Of a DNA stretch of 38,506 nucleotides, positions 8,341 to 18,034 are shown piece by piece. Position 1 is the stretch's first letter. The number at the start of each line of letters is the position of its first letter. Where the stretch lies: NCBI GenBank assembly GCA_016280395.1, contig JAEEGQ010000121.1, positions 1 through 38,506 of the forward strand. The letters run 5' to 3'. The DNA is from Lachnospiraceae bacterium. GTDB lineage: Bacteria > Bacillota > Clostridia > Lachnospirales > Lachnospiraceae. The position numbers and the translations under genes were made by a program. Below the pieces are notes generated by a model. It saw only the letters and a program-made list of their open reading frames with translations, did no database searches and had not been told where the DNA came from.

Positions 8341-9451
8341 CTCGTATTGAAACAATTACATCCGTTTTCTCTGACTCTGTTACAAGCGGCGCCTGTGCAT
8401 GTCGTGTACCTGCTCCGGTCGTTATTGCGAAAAGCATATCACCGGATCCACAAAGCTTATTGGCCTCCGCAGTATCAAATATCGCCATGGAGGTCTTTGA
8501 ATCAACAACAGCAAAGGAAGCCCTGCACAAGAAATTGCTTTTTATACCCGCTGTCATTACCTTCGCTGTCGGCCTCTGTGTGGCAATGACCATATGAATC
8601 CCGACAATTCGACCATTTGAACATATTGAATCTATGATAGCCTCGAAATCCAATCTGTAGTCATCCATGAATTCAGAATACTCATCAATAATAACAAGTA
8701 TTCTCGGGAGAGGATTTGCATCGTGCGATTTGTTATAATCCTCTATATTCTTTACCCCACATGACGCAAACAGGTTTAACCGTTTTTGTGCCTCGGAAAC
8801 AACATAATCGAGTGTAGGTACCAGATGTGCCGCATCGTAAACCACCGGTGAAAGTAAATGCGGAAGACCTGAATAAGAAATAAGGTCGACTTTTTTGGGA
8901 TCTACCAGTATCATCTGGACTTGCTCGGGTCTTGCCTTATAAAGGATGCTTAGAATAATATCGTTCAGAAATATCGTTTTCCCCGACCCTGTCGTTCCGG
9001 CGATCAACATATGCGGTAGCTCTGCAATATCAACGGTCAGAATATGTCCTGCATAATCCATTCCTACAGCTACCGTCATAGGGGATTGCGCATTCTTGAA
9101 TTCGTCCGATTCAATAAGGTTTCTTAACCTGATAAACTGCCGTTTCTCAGGAAGGACCGTTATTGTAATAACATCTCGGTTCGTTATTATTTCCACATCT
9201 GCCCCGATCCGGACTTCCAAATCCGTTTTAATCTTTGGGAAGTTTTTTACTGAGGTCGTACCAGCCTTCGGCTTAAAGTCGTAACAAATCGCCAGTGGAG
9301 TTACCCTGGTTTCCTCTATCGATGCAGAGATATCCCATAACTTAAGGGTTTCCAATATCTTCTTCTCAATAAAGGCCAGATCCCGGTTCTTTAATACATC
9401 CACACTGCTGGACCGACCTAACAATTCGGTTTTAGGAAACTTATAATCCAT
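8312..9451 (-). CDS. FtsK/SpoIIIE-type DNA translocase, soluble
   Basis: A 379-residue FtsK-family motor. It has an alpha-like part (TDLEVRIGADVEIITNRDVITITVLPE) and a RecA-like beta domain: Walker A AGTTGSGKT, the DPKKVDLISYSGLPHLL segment, Walker B ILVIIDEYSEFM, the ATQRPT motif and CGSGDMLF near the end. It lacks the N-terminal membrane domain and the C-terminal gamma (KOPS-reading) domain of chromosomal FtsK. The ATG at 9451 is chosen because AGGGGG precedes it by nine bases and the protein then starts MDYKFPKTELL like other FtsK cores. The frame stays open to a GTG at 9508, which would overlap the upstream helicase gene by 7 bp. Lying between a giant helicase and mcrB, it probably pumps double-stranded DNA in a defence complex; a conjugation role is less likely as no relaxase is seen. 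Confidence 0.9.
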   Translation of the reverse strand: MDYKFPKTELLGRSSSVDVLKNRDLAFIEKKILETLKLWDISASIEETRVTPLAICYDFKPKAGTTSVKNFPKIKTDLEVRIGADVEIITNRDVITITVLPEKRQFIRLRNLIESDEFKNAQSPMTVAVGMDYAGHILTVDIAELPHMLIAGTTGSGKTIFLNDIILSILYKARPEQVQMILVDPKKVDLISYSGLPHLLSPVVYDAAHLVPTLDYVVSEAQKRLNLFASCGVKNIEDYNKSHDANPLPRILVIIDEYSEFMDDYRLDFEAIIDSICSNGRIVGIHMVIATQRPTAKVMTAGIKSNFLCRASFAVVDSKTSMAIFDTAEANKLCGSGDMLFAITTGAGTRHAQAPLVTESEKTDVIVSIRDENKNQRLY

Positions 9452-9501
9452 CACAAGATTCCCCCTGTCATAATATTTTATGGCTTTCTGAACATGCTTC
9501 T

Positions 9502-12500
9502 TTACCACAAGTGAAAGGCGTCGCTATCTACATATGCCTCCAACGCTTCTTTTTGGTCTTTTGTAAAGACGCAGCCATTGCTCATAGCACGTTTTATCAT
9601 TGCTGTGATCAAATCCTCATCTTCTATCTCTTCCGCACAACTGACAACTGCATCTGACGAATATAGGTAAGGCGGGATAAGATAAATTATGTTTCTTGCA
9701 GTCTCATCATCGATGCAACCGCTCATTTCTCCGAGATCTTTAAGTGTAACTCTCGCTCCATTGTCAATAGCCGTCATTATGATCTTATCTGCCTTTTCAT
9801 CACCACAGAAATCTCTGACGGTCTCAACTACCTTTTGGGTATTCGCCCATTCGTCCTGTCCAATACTGTTCATTACCAGATTGAATCCTTCATCAGTAGT
9901 CTCTGAAAGTTGAAGAAGATGCTCAACCGAAAACTTACAACCAAGCGATATTGCCTTCTTGATCAGTTTTGTCTTGTTCCTATCAGCATCGAAATTCTCA
10001 ATCACAGATATGACGTCATCCACATCACCGATACTTGTAAGCTGCCCTATCTTTGCACTGATGGTGCCATCAGCCCAGTCATAATAGTTCTCTTCAAAAT
10101 CATCCCACGTGAGCTTTTTTCCGCTTGAAGCAGAAGAAGATTTCTCATTCTGCTCGACAGTTTCAAGCTGAACATGTCCGGTAGCGTCCTGAGCACGTTC
10201 CTTACCCTCTGTAGTCAGAACTAGGCTGCCTTTAGCGTCCTGCTCTATAAGATAGAGGAATTTCGCATATTTGATCGCTGACTTAACTGCAGGGATAACA
10301 TTGCTTCCCATCCTTGTATATCCTAAGAGCTTTGCAGCCTCCCTTGCCAAATCTTCTTCTGAGAGACTTATCTGATCAAATAGAACATAGCAGATTGCGT
10401 TTGTTATTTCCTGTATGGGGACCTCGCGTATATCCCTGTAAGCAAGACCCTCTCCGTTATATCGCATACCTGCATATTCATCAGGTGCCTGATCATTTTT
10501 CCAGTAATATGTCTGCTCCTTCCAGACACAGGTCTTCAGGTTCATCTTGCGAAGAATCTCATCGATCTTTTTCTGGATGCGGACACCGCTCCTGGCAAAA
10601 CCGAAGCTCTGTGCTATCCTTTTTACAAGAAGGCTGTAGGTAATCGGAGCCTCTTTTTCTATGAGAAGCTGGATGTTCTCACTGATGCGCTTATCATAAT
10701 AGTGTGTTCCATAGAAATCGGATTGTTCGAACAACTCCGTCTGAGGCAAGTCGATTGCCTCATATGTTTTTGCTTTCGCAACCGTCCTTGCACCGCCTCC
10801 GGCTACTGAACCCAGCGACTCAATCCTGGTAAACCCATCAGTAGAAGTCTCTTCTTTTTCTGTATCATCGGCTGCTTCATCCGCTTCCTTATCATTATGT
10901 GAATCATCAGGGTCGTTTCCATCGCGCAGGAATGAAAGAATCCGATTCATCTCTTTTGCCGGATTATCCCACCAGTCCATAACCCATACACGGAGGACGG
11001 TCCACCCCAAGCCTTTAAGAACCGACTTCTGTGCTACCTCACGGTCACGGGTGGTCTTGGCAGTGCTGTAGGAATTACCATCAAGAAGTATTCCGCACCG
11101 ATACTGATCCTTGTTCTCAGGATCTACTATTCCGATATCAATCTTATATTCAGAATGTCCAACCATACGGTCAGTATCATAACCGTTTTCTTTAAGCGTA
11201 TTGCATATGGAATCTATGATACCCGTGCAGTCTTCCTTATACACCTTTACTGTATTTTCGTCCTCGGTCAGCGGCTGTCCGGCCGCATACTCTAAGAATG
11301 CTTTAAGTGCAGCTACTCCTTCCGCACTTGTTCTTGAAAGATTTATCTGTTCAGGACGAAGTGATGAGAATACCTTCATCTCGCATCGTGCACGAGATAC
11401 CGCAACGTTAAGTCGTCTCCACCCACCTTCGCGGTTAAGCGGACCAAAGTTCATTGATACCTTTCCGCTTTGGTCCGGACCATAGCCTACCGAGAAGAGA
11501 ATGACATCCCTTTCATCACCCTGAACATTTTCAAGATTCTTGATAAACAGCGGTTCTGCAGAGTTATATGCCCATTCTTCGAGCTTTGGATCGTTCTTGC
11601 AGGCATCAGTAAGCAGATCGTCTATAAGGTTCTGCTGGCTGACGTTAAATGTTACGACACCTATACTTTGTGACGAAAGCTGCTCATCGTGGCAGCGCTT
11701 TATGAGTTCAGCAACGACTGCTTTTGCTTCTTCCCTGTTAGTGCGCGACTTTCCGCGTTCAAACGTGCCGTCAAGATATACGATATTTACCTTGTTCTCC
11801 CTGTCATTAACAGACGGGAATGTGTAGAGCCTGTTATCGTAGAACTGATGGTTACTGAACGCTATCAGACTCTCATGGCGGCTCCTGTAATGCCATAAAA
11901 GATGAGTCTGCGGCATGTTAAGGGCAAGGCAGTCATCAAGTATGCTCTCAAGGTCTTCCGTCTCAATATGTTCCTCATCCACCGCATTGGTCTCAAAAAA
12001 CGATGTAGGGGGCATCTGTTTGGGATCACCGACTACAACTGCGTTCTTCCCTCGTGCGAGAGCACCCACCGCCTTACAAGTAGGGATCTGGGATGCCTCA
12101 TCAAAGATTACCAGGTCAAACGGCTCTCTTTTTGGATCGAGATACTGCGCTGCAGAAATGGGGCTCATGAGCATACAAGGACAAAGCCTCGGCAGAATGT
12201 TGGGTATCTGCTCAAACAGTTTTCTAATACTTAACCCACGGCCTCCGCTCTTTATCGCACGAAGAAGGATATTAAGCTCCGAGCTCTGTGCCGTTTCCCG
12301 AGAGAAGTTTGGCACATTGGCCGCAAGCCTGCAGAATATCTCTTTCCTGGTCAGGTCCGTGAGCTCCGCATCCATCTTTCTGAACTGTTCTACTTTTTCA
12401 TTAAATACCGGACCGGCAAATGAACTTAACAGCGGGTCATTATCGATAACATCCATCGCAAGTTCCTTTGTGATCTCACGCCGATATGCTTTAACGATTT

Positions 12501-15500
12501 CCTCATGCGGCATTCCGGTCTCATATGCCTCGATAACCGGCTTCAGACCTATCTTTAGGGCATCTGCTTCAATACCTTTCCACATAATCCATTCACGGAT
12601 ATCGTCATAGTGCTCGTTTATGCTCTTTAATAAGCTTAGCTGACCTCCGATCCATTCGGTACGGTCGTTCTGTGATATATCCAGGAGATTATCGAATGCT
12701 TTTTTGGGCTCAACAGTTGCCGCAACTGCATCATAGAAGTTCTGCACGATATCTCGGATACCGGGATCACCGCAGAAGTTCTTTCTTAACTCATCAGTGC
12801 CGGTGAGTTTTTCGATCACTTTCTGGCTCTTGGCTGCATTATCTATCATGCCCCCAAGAAGTTCCCAGTCAGTTTCTTCCCCGTTATAATATCCTTCGAG
12901 ATTGCTCTTTACAGATATCAGCCCTTCTTTCATGGACGCCTTCGCCTTCTGATACTTGATCAGGCTGAACAGCTGGTTCGGGAGGTCTGCTTTGGATACC
13001 TTTCCTCCGTTCTTTGCGTAGAGGGCAAGTTTCTTAGCGAGCGAACCTATGCCAAGAGCCTTTGCAAGAGCCCATTTTGAGACCGCTGTCTGGTATTCGT
13101 CCATGAGTGCCTGACCGTCGAGATCAAAGAACTCATCACGCCAATTCTGTTGTAACTCTTTTTTATGTTTACCTGCGATCTTTCCCTGTTCCGACAATGC
13201 TTTTACGTCATCCGCAAATGACTCGAAGCTCGTTATCTTTGTCCATGACTGCGGAAACTCATACCACATGAGCATCTGTTTTGCCACTTCGGCAGAGCGT
13301 TCTATGCCGGTTTTTGTACTGCAGGAAAGCGGTACAGCATCACAGAATGCGTCCGCCTTTGATTTAAGGTCAAGCAATTGTTCCCTATATTTTTCGGTTG
13401 CCTGTGGTATAAGGATCCTAAACTGTTGTGAGTACTCTTTGCACCTGATAGGTGACAGCGGATGATTATAAGGATGCCCGACTGCTTTAGCGGCAGCAAC
13501 AAGCCTTTCAACCAGAATAGTCTGGTCCTCAAAGGTCTTACTGTCCATAGCCTTGATGAGTTCGTGGTCAAACTGCGTGAGTTCACGCGATATCTTATTG
13601 GCCTCATACTCATTGATCAGCTCATAAAGACTCATGCCGCATGGCCGTCTCTGGTGAATGGCAACCGCATAGCAGTCCAGATCTTTCCTGAGCTTCTTTA
13701 TCTGCTCCACACGCTGCAAATACTTCTCCTGCGTTTGTTTCTTTACAACATCAGCAGCCTGCTGTAATTGTTCAAGAACATCTTTCTTCTTGGACTTATT
13801 GGAATGAAGTTCCAGGCAGAACGGCCCTATACCGATATTCTCAAGTCTTTTTTGTACGACTTCAAGAGCGGCCATCTTTTCCGCAACAAAAAGAACCGTC
13901 TCTCCCTGTGCGAGTGCGTTAGCAATCATCGCTGTTATTGTCTGTGATTTACCGGTCCCGGGCGGTCCATGGAGTACAAAGGTATTTCCCTTGCCTGCCT
14001 CTTTTATGGCAAAGAGCTGTGACGCATCGGCTGCGATAGGCAGGAACACATCATCCTCAGATACAGTATCCCCTATCTCCATTGCTTCCGCATCCCAACA
14101 AAGCCTGCCTTCCATCAGACTTTTAACTATTTTATTCTTTTCAAGATCCTCTGAACGGTTTCGGATGTCATTCCACATGACAAACTGGGAGAACGAGAAG
14201 ATACCAAGATATGCAGACTCAAGGATATCCCAGTTCTTCTGCTCCATCACAGCTTTTCTGAGAATTGTAAATACTTTACGTACATCGACACCATGATCGT
14301 CCAAAGGAAGGGGGTCCAGACCATCAACCACAATACCAAAATCCTGCTTGATCTTTTCAAGCATAGTAATGTTCATTTGCGGCTCTTCGTCCCTTAGCCT
14401 GATAACATACCCTTGTGCTACTGACTTACGTACCATCTCGACAGGCAGAAGCACCAGCGGGGCGTATCTGGGCTTTGTGCTTTTCGGGTTCTCATACCAC
14501 TTAAGAATACCCAGTGCCAGGAAAAGGGTATTTGCGCCGTTTTCTTCAAGGGATGTTTTAGCCGAACGATAGACGTTCTTAATCGCGTCCTCAAGTTCGT
14601 TCTCAGTATAGATGGCGCGAAGACGTTTATTGTGGAATTCTGAGGATATCAGCTGTTCGTAAGGCCCCAGTTCATGAATGTTATCAAAACTGACAGCATC
14701 CGAGAATTGCCAGTCAATAGGTCTGGCAAGCACAGAAAAATCACTACCGCCCGATAATGAATCTTCCAGTTCGTCTAAAGAAGATGCCAGTATCGGGATC
14801 ACACTCTTTGTCAGCCTGAGATTGATCAAGGTGTTGCGAAGGCCGATATCAAGCAGTTTCCTCTCCCACCTGAGTTTTCGTGTTGCAGGCGTCTGAGTCA
14901 CATCATCTGTATTAATCGCACCAAGGACACTTTTAGGTACATTTCTACCGTCGCTGTCATCCTTATTTTCACGCACTACCCTCCAGCCGTCTGCTGTCAT
15001 TATACGCATGGGGATAGGTCGTACTCCGCTCAGCCTTGCACGCTTTACATCGATGATATATTCGAGAGCCTCGAAATTGTTCATTTTTTCTTCCGCTGAC
15101 CTTCTGGCATTGTCAAAAGAAACATCCCTTCCGTCAACGAACGCAGTACACTCTACAACAGCTATCTCATTGATGCCCTCAGCAAGGCGCTTGGTAACAA
15201 GAGAAGCATCATCCTGAATGGATTCCGAGAATGAAGTTTCTTCCAGCCATAAGCCCGCAAACATATGCCCTTTCTGTAAGATCAGAATCGGGTTAAGTCC
15301 TATCGCCTCCAGACAGGATGCATAGAGCAGACTCAGGTCTAGGCAGGTTCCCATCTTCTGCTGCATTACGGCGTCACACAAGCGAACCCTCTGACCTACA
15401 CGCTCAAAGCTTGCCGGTGCTACAGCATAAACTATATTTTCTTCATGAAGTGCACTATATACCGCTGCCGCCTGCTTTAAAACCCTGTTAACGTCCTTGC

Positions 15501-16593
15501 TCTGGTATGCATCAAGCGAAGGGTCGCCTGTCCACTGTCCAAGTAATTCAGCAGTCCTTGCTACGATCTTCGTTATTTCCGGGTGATTCGGTGTAACAAA
15601 TGCGGAAATTATCTCAGGATATATGATAGAACCGTGCCACTCATCATATGCAAGTACACTGATCGGTACAGTCTCAGAACTTAGCAGATTTCCATCGCTC
15701 ACTAGAGAAACCTTCAGGAAGCCGGAAATACGTTCAGTAAGCTGTGCAAGAAAGTCTCCGTTGAGTTCAAGCTTAATGTCTTTTACACTAAAGGACGAAT
15801 TCATCGGAACACACTCGATATGTTTATCAACTTCCAGACACATATCGGGCTGTGATGAGATATGAAGGTCAAGGTCGTTTAATGACTGATCTGACTGGTT
15901 TACTATAGTAATTCCCTTGATCACAGGGACCCCGTTCTGTTGAAGGGCAAAGTTTACTACAGGCAGTGCGTCCACTTCCAGCCTTACCTGTTCGGCAATA
16001 AGGTATTCTTCTTCAGGTCCGGATAACTCTATCTGCTCGGATACAGTTTCAGCGTGTTTCGCGCGGTCTTCCTTGCTCTTAGCAGCAGCAACGGTTATTA
16101 TCTCCTCTACCTGCGCCATCAATTCTTCAATCTTTTCCTCGTGGGATTTAAGGATTTCAGCATAGTCCGGCTGTTTAGACTTATCAGTGGGCATAACAAA
16201 AGGTTCGCTTTGGAAGTTCCAGTCACCATAGACCTCCATGAACCAACTGCAAAGGCTATGAGTCATTCTAAGCAGTGTCTCTGCTTTGGCTGTATCACCC
16301 GCGCCTGCATGAACAGCCTCATTTCGTGCTTTCCTAAGGGCATAGAGAATATTATCGATATTGGCAGGAAGAATGCCCTCTCGCTTTAACACCCTCAGCT
16401 TATTAACCTGCGTGTCGTCTTCAGGCATAACTATTTTCTCAATCGTAAACATCTCCGAAGTAATACGTTCTGCAAGCATTCCAAGCTTGTAAATGCACGC
16501 GTTCGGATCAGAATAGAGATATTCCTCCGCGGTCTCTCCTATCTGTGCCATATCAGGCCAATATTCTTTTAAGAAAGCAAAGTTTGATTTCAT
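9502..16593 (-). CDS. Giant HEPN-like/transglutaminase-like/DUF4011 SF1 helicase-nuclease
   Basis: A 2363-residue multidomain protein. Residues ~10-120 resemble DUF4145/HEPN with RNEAVH (Arg90, His95), fitting the Rx4-6H motif of HEPN RNases. Near 415-450 is a transglutaminase-like core (MGTCLDLSLLYASCLEAIGL, then GHMFAGLWL). DUF4011 starts near 570 (RKLRWERKLLDIGLRNTLINLR). The SF1 helicase has Walker A HGPPGTGKSQT near 879, DEAD-like IFDEASQIP near 1496, GDPKQMPPTSFF near 1520 and VAVSRAR near 1735. An MTES_1575/Vsr-like PD-(D/E)xK nuclease follows near 1810-1870 (RCGILLDGNSYSTAKTTRDREV, LGWTVLRVWVMDWW), then a DUF3320-like region near 1975-2010. The last ~200 residues are a helical repeat-like tail with no name. 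AGGGG precedes the ATG. It probably senses and degrades foreign nucleic acid; the domain order is known in uncharacterised large helicases, the function is inference. Confidence 0.9.
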   Translation of the reverse strand: MKSNFAFLKEYWPDMAQIGETAEEYLYSDPNACIYKLGMLAERITSEMFTIEKIVMPEDDTQVNKLRVLKREGILPANIDNILYALRKARNEAVHAGAGDTAKAETLLRMTHSLCSWFMEVYGDWNFQSEPFVMPTDKSKQPDYAEILKSHEEKIEELMAQVEEIITVAAAKSKEDRAKHAETVSEQIELSGPEEEYLIAEQVRLEVDALPVVNFALQQNGVPVIKGITIVNQSDQSLNDLDLHISSQPDMCLEVDKHIECVPMNSSFSVKDIKLELNGDFLAQLTERISGFLKVSLVSDGNLLSSETVPISVLAYDEWHGSIIYPEIISAFVTPNHPEITKIVARTAELLGQWTGDPSLDAYQSKDVNRVLKQAAAVYSALHEENIVYAVAPASFERVGQRVRLCDAVMQQKMGTCLDLSLLYASCLEAIGLNPILILQKGHMFAGLWLEETSFSESIQDDASLVTKRLAEGINEIAVVECTAFVDGRDVSFDNARRSAEEKMNNFEALEYIIDVKRARLSGVRPIPMRIMTADGWRVVRENKDDSDGRNVPKSVLGAINTDDVTQTPATRKLRWERKLLDIGLRNTLINLRLTKSVIPILASSLDELEDSLSGGSDFSVLARPIDWQFSDAVSFDNIHELGPYEQLISSEFHNKRLRAIYTENELEDAIKNVYRSAKTSLEENGANTLFLALGILKWYENPKSTKPRYAPLVLLPVEMVRKSVAQGYVIRLRDEEPQMNITMLEKIKQDFGIVVDGLDPLPLDDHGVDVRKVFTILRKAVMEQKNWDILESAYLGIFSFSQFVMWNDIRNRSEDLEKNKIVKSLMEGRLCWDAEAMEIGDTVSEDDVFLPIAADASQLFAIKEAGKGNTFVLHGPPGTGKSQTITAMIANALAQGETVLFVAEKMAALEVVQKRLENIGIGPFCLELHSNKSKKKDVLEQLQQAADVVKKQTQEKYLQRVEQIKKLRKDLDCYAVAIHQRRPCGMSLYELINEYEANKISRELTQFDHELIKAMDSKTFEDQTILVERLVAAAKAVGHPYNHPLSPIRCKEYSQQFRILIPQATEKYREQLLDLKSKADAFCDAVPLSCSTKTGIERSAEVAKQMLMWYEFPQSWTKITSFESFADDVKALSEQGKIAGKHKKELQQNWRDEFFDLDGQALMDEYQTAVSKWALAKALGIGSLAKKLALYAKNGGKVSKADLPNQLFSLIKYQKAKASMKEGLISVKSNLEGYYNGEETDWELLGGMIDNAAKSQKVIEKLTGTDELRKNFCGDPGIRDIVQNFYDAVAATVEPKKAFDNLLDISQNDRTEWIGGQLSLLKSINEHYDDIREWIMWKGIEADALKIGLKPVIEAYETGMPHEEIVKAYRREITKELAMDVIDNDPLLSSFAGPVFNEKVEQFRKMDAELTDLTRKEIFCRLAANVPNFSRETAQSSELNILLRAIKSGGRGLSIRKLFEQIPNILPRLCPCMLMSPISAAQYLDPKREPFDLVIFDEASQIPTCKAVGALARGKNAVVVGDPKQMPPTSFFETNAVDEEHIETEDLESILDDCLALNMPQTHLLWHYRSRHESLIAFSNHQFYDNRLYTFPSVNDRENKVNIVYLDGTFERGKSRTNREEAKAVVAELIKRCHDEQLSSQSIGVVTFNVSQQNLIDDLLTDACKNDPKLEEWAYNSAEPLFIKNLENVQGDERDVILFSVGYGPDQSGKVSMNFGPLNREGGWRRLNVAVSRARCEMKVFSSLRPEQINLSRTSAEGVAALKAFLEYAAGQPLTEDENTVKVYKEDCTGIIDSICNTLKENGYDTDRMVGHSEYKIDIGIVDPENKDQYRCGILLDGNSYSTAKTTRDREVAQKSVLKGLGWTVLRVWVMDWWDNPAKEMNRILSFLRDGNDPDDSHNDKEADEAADDTEKEETSTDGFTRIESLGSVAGGGARTVAKAKTYEAIDLPQTELFEQSDFYGTHYYDKRISENIQLLIEKEAPITYSLLVKRIAQSFGFARSGVRIQKKIDEILRKMNLKTCVWKEQTYYWKNDQAPDEYAGMRYNGEGLAYRDIREVPIQEITNAICYVLFDQISLSEEDLAREAAKLLGYTRMGSNVIPAVKSAIKYAKFLYLIEQDAKGSLVLTTEGKERAQDATGHVQLETVEQNEKSSSASSGKKLTWDDFEENYYDWADGTISAKIGQLTSIGDVDDVISVIENFDADRNKTKLIKKAISLGCKFSVEHLLQLSETTDEGFNLVMNSIGQDEWANTQKVVETVRDFCGDEKADKIIMTAIDNGARVTLKDLGEMSGCIDDETARNIIYLIPPYLYSSDAVVSCAEEIEDEDLITAMIKRAMSNGCVFTKDQKEALEAYVDSDAFHLW

Positions 16594-16602
16594 ATAAAAC
16601 CC

Positions 16603-17865
16603 CTAGATATAGTTCTTTCTTTTCTGAAACTCTTTTTCTGTTAATACCCTCTGTGAACGGGGACTAATCTTTTCGTCCTTAACCGAATACAGGTAATACC
16701 CTGCGAATTCCTTATCAGACGGAATCGCACACATAACCAAATCAACGTTAGAACCGGTCTGCGGATGAAGTTCCAAATATACTGACCGGAACAATGCTTG
16801 CTGTTGTGGTCCTAGTAAGCAGTTCTCCCCGCTCCGTTCGATTTTTTTATCTATGTCCTTGTTCTTAAAGTTATATATACGGTCATTGCTTTGCCACCCG
16901 ATATGGACTCCATACCAATAGAAGACTCCTTGGATTGTCAGGAACCCCTGCTCCTCTATGGTCTCCGTCCCATGCCGGAGGTTATAATACTGCCTCTTCG
17001 GGTAGTAATGCAGAAGTCTTATCTCGATCCCGTTTTCATTAAACAGCAGTTCTCCGGGGTTATAAAACATAAACGGCTTAATAGTTCGTTTCACGATAAG
17101 ACCGAACAAGTTAATCTCTTTGTCAAAGTAGAAAAGATTTCCCTGCTTTATGCGTGCAATATCGATGTTGTGATAAAACAAGTCCGTCAATTTCGGGTAT
17201 ATGGCAAGATATGCCCGCCTGGGCATCGGGGTATTACCGGCTTTGTCCTTTTCCAAAAAGGCGAGTTCAGCCTTCTGCCTAAACTTATTGGAAAGCAGTA
17301 TATATGAACCCTCATTCAAAGCATATCGCCCGATCACATCTCCTTTATCCCACTTAGTTTTATTGGCGTTCTGCCTTATTTCTTCTCTTAATTGCTGTTC
17401 TGATCTCTTTTGTTCTTCCTCAGGGGAGAGTTTTACTGCTCTTTGCGGCTGACTTTTCCTCTTCTCCTCATGTTCCGGCTCATCATCCTCGAAAAAGTCT
17501 TCGTATTCTTCCTCCTCTTCGTAATACTCTTCATCATCGCACTCATCCGCGCTAAGGCCATCTACAGCTTCTGCTATAGCATTCATCGAATTTTCAATAG
17601 ACGCAATAGCTTCATCATCAAAATCCGCCATGGCTTTTTGCAGATTTATCCTGGCCTCTTCCAGTTCCCGCCATGCCTTCTCTTCAGGTGTTTCTTCTCT
17701 GACAGGCTTTACCGCGGGAGTTTCTGTCCTGACTGTTCGTGCCACCGGTGTTACAGGATTATCATATCTGACATGCCTGCTTTGGAGTTCTTCTGTCTGG
17801 TTGTTATTTTTTTTATAGAGGTATATTGCCAATATGATGAGAAGAACTACTATGATGATCCACAT
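16603..17865 (-). CDS. Membrane-anchored acidic protein of unknown function
   Basis: A 420-residue protein with one N-terminal transmembrane helix (MWIIIVVLLIILAIYLYKK) and no cleavage site. It continues with a Pro/Thr/Val stretch, a short helical part, a strongly acidic linker (residues ~105-130, rich in Asp/Glu) and a globular C-terminal region (~165-420) rich in aromatic residues (GVFYWYGVHIGWQSNDRIYNF). I do not recognise the C-terminal domain. The topology suggests a bitopic protein with the bulk in the cytoplasm. GGAGC lies six bases before the ATG. It sits 9 bp upstream of the giant helicase gene and 14 bp after a small ORF, so it may tether that machine to the membrane. Confidence 0.8.
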   Translation of the reverse strand: MWIIIVVLLIILAIYLYKKNNNQTEELQSRHVRYDNPVTPVARTVRTETPAVKPVREETPEEKAWRELEEARINLQKAMADFDDEAIASIENSMNAIAEAVDGLSADECDDEEYYEEEEEYEDFFEDDEPEHEEKRKSQPQRAVKLSPEEEQKRSEQQLREEIRQNANKTKWDKGDVIGRYALNEGSYILLSNKFRQKAELAFLEKDKAGNTPMPRRAYLAIYPKLTDLFYHNIDIARIKQGNLFYFDKEINLFGLIVKRTIKPFMFYNPGELLFNENGIEIRLLHYYPKRQYYNLRHGTETIEEQGFLTIQGVFYWYGVHIGWQSNDRIYNFKNKDIDKKIERSGENCLLGPQQQALFRSVYLELHPQTGSNVDLVMCAIPSDKEFAGYYLYSVKDEKISPRSQRVLTEKEFQKRKNYI

Positions 17866-17879
17866 AATTTGCTCCGTGT

Positions 17880-17996
17880 CTAGAAATCAATCCTTACATT
17901 TTTAAGTTTTTCCAACAAGATGAATTCAATCCCTTCCGGATCACTTTCATCATCAATACTATAGAGAGCCTTTGTTTCATGGTAAATGCTTTTCAT
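17880..17996 (-). CDS. Possible 38-residue small protein or gene remnant
   Basis: A short frame encodes MKSIYHETKALYSIDDESDP and ends EKLKNVRIDF, 14 bp before the membrane-anchored protein gene and on its strand. The composition looks protein-like. The frame is open further upstream, back to a TGA inside the end of the 133-residue membrane protein gene, without another good start codon, and the Shine-Dalgarno is weak. It may be a genuine small protein, a leader controlling the next gene, or the surviving C-terminus of a decayed gene. I do not recognise it. Confidence 0.35.
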   Translation of the reverse strand: MKSIYHETKALYSIDDESDPEGIEFILLEKLKNVRIDF

Positions 17997-18034
17997 CTGA
18001 TAAACGATCTCGTGACCCGATCGTAATACGCGTT

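Noticed and set aside
8312-9451. FtsK-like gene as a conjugation coupling protein
   Set aside because: No relaxase, integrase or other transfer gene is present, and the gene is nested in restriction genes.
11915-12610. A 231-codon open frame opposite the giant helicase gene
   Set aside because: It mirrors the helicase reading frame, is Ser-rich in the way antisense frames of such genes are, and has no domain.
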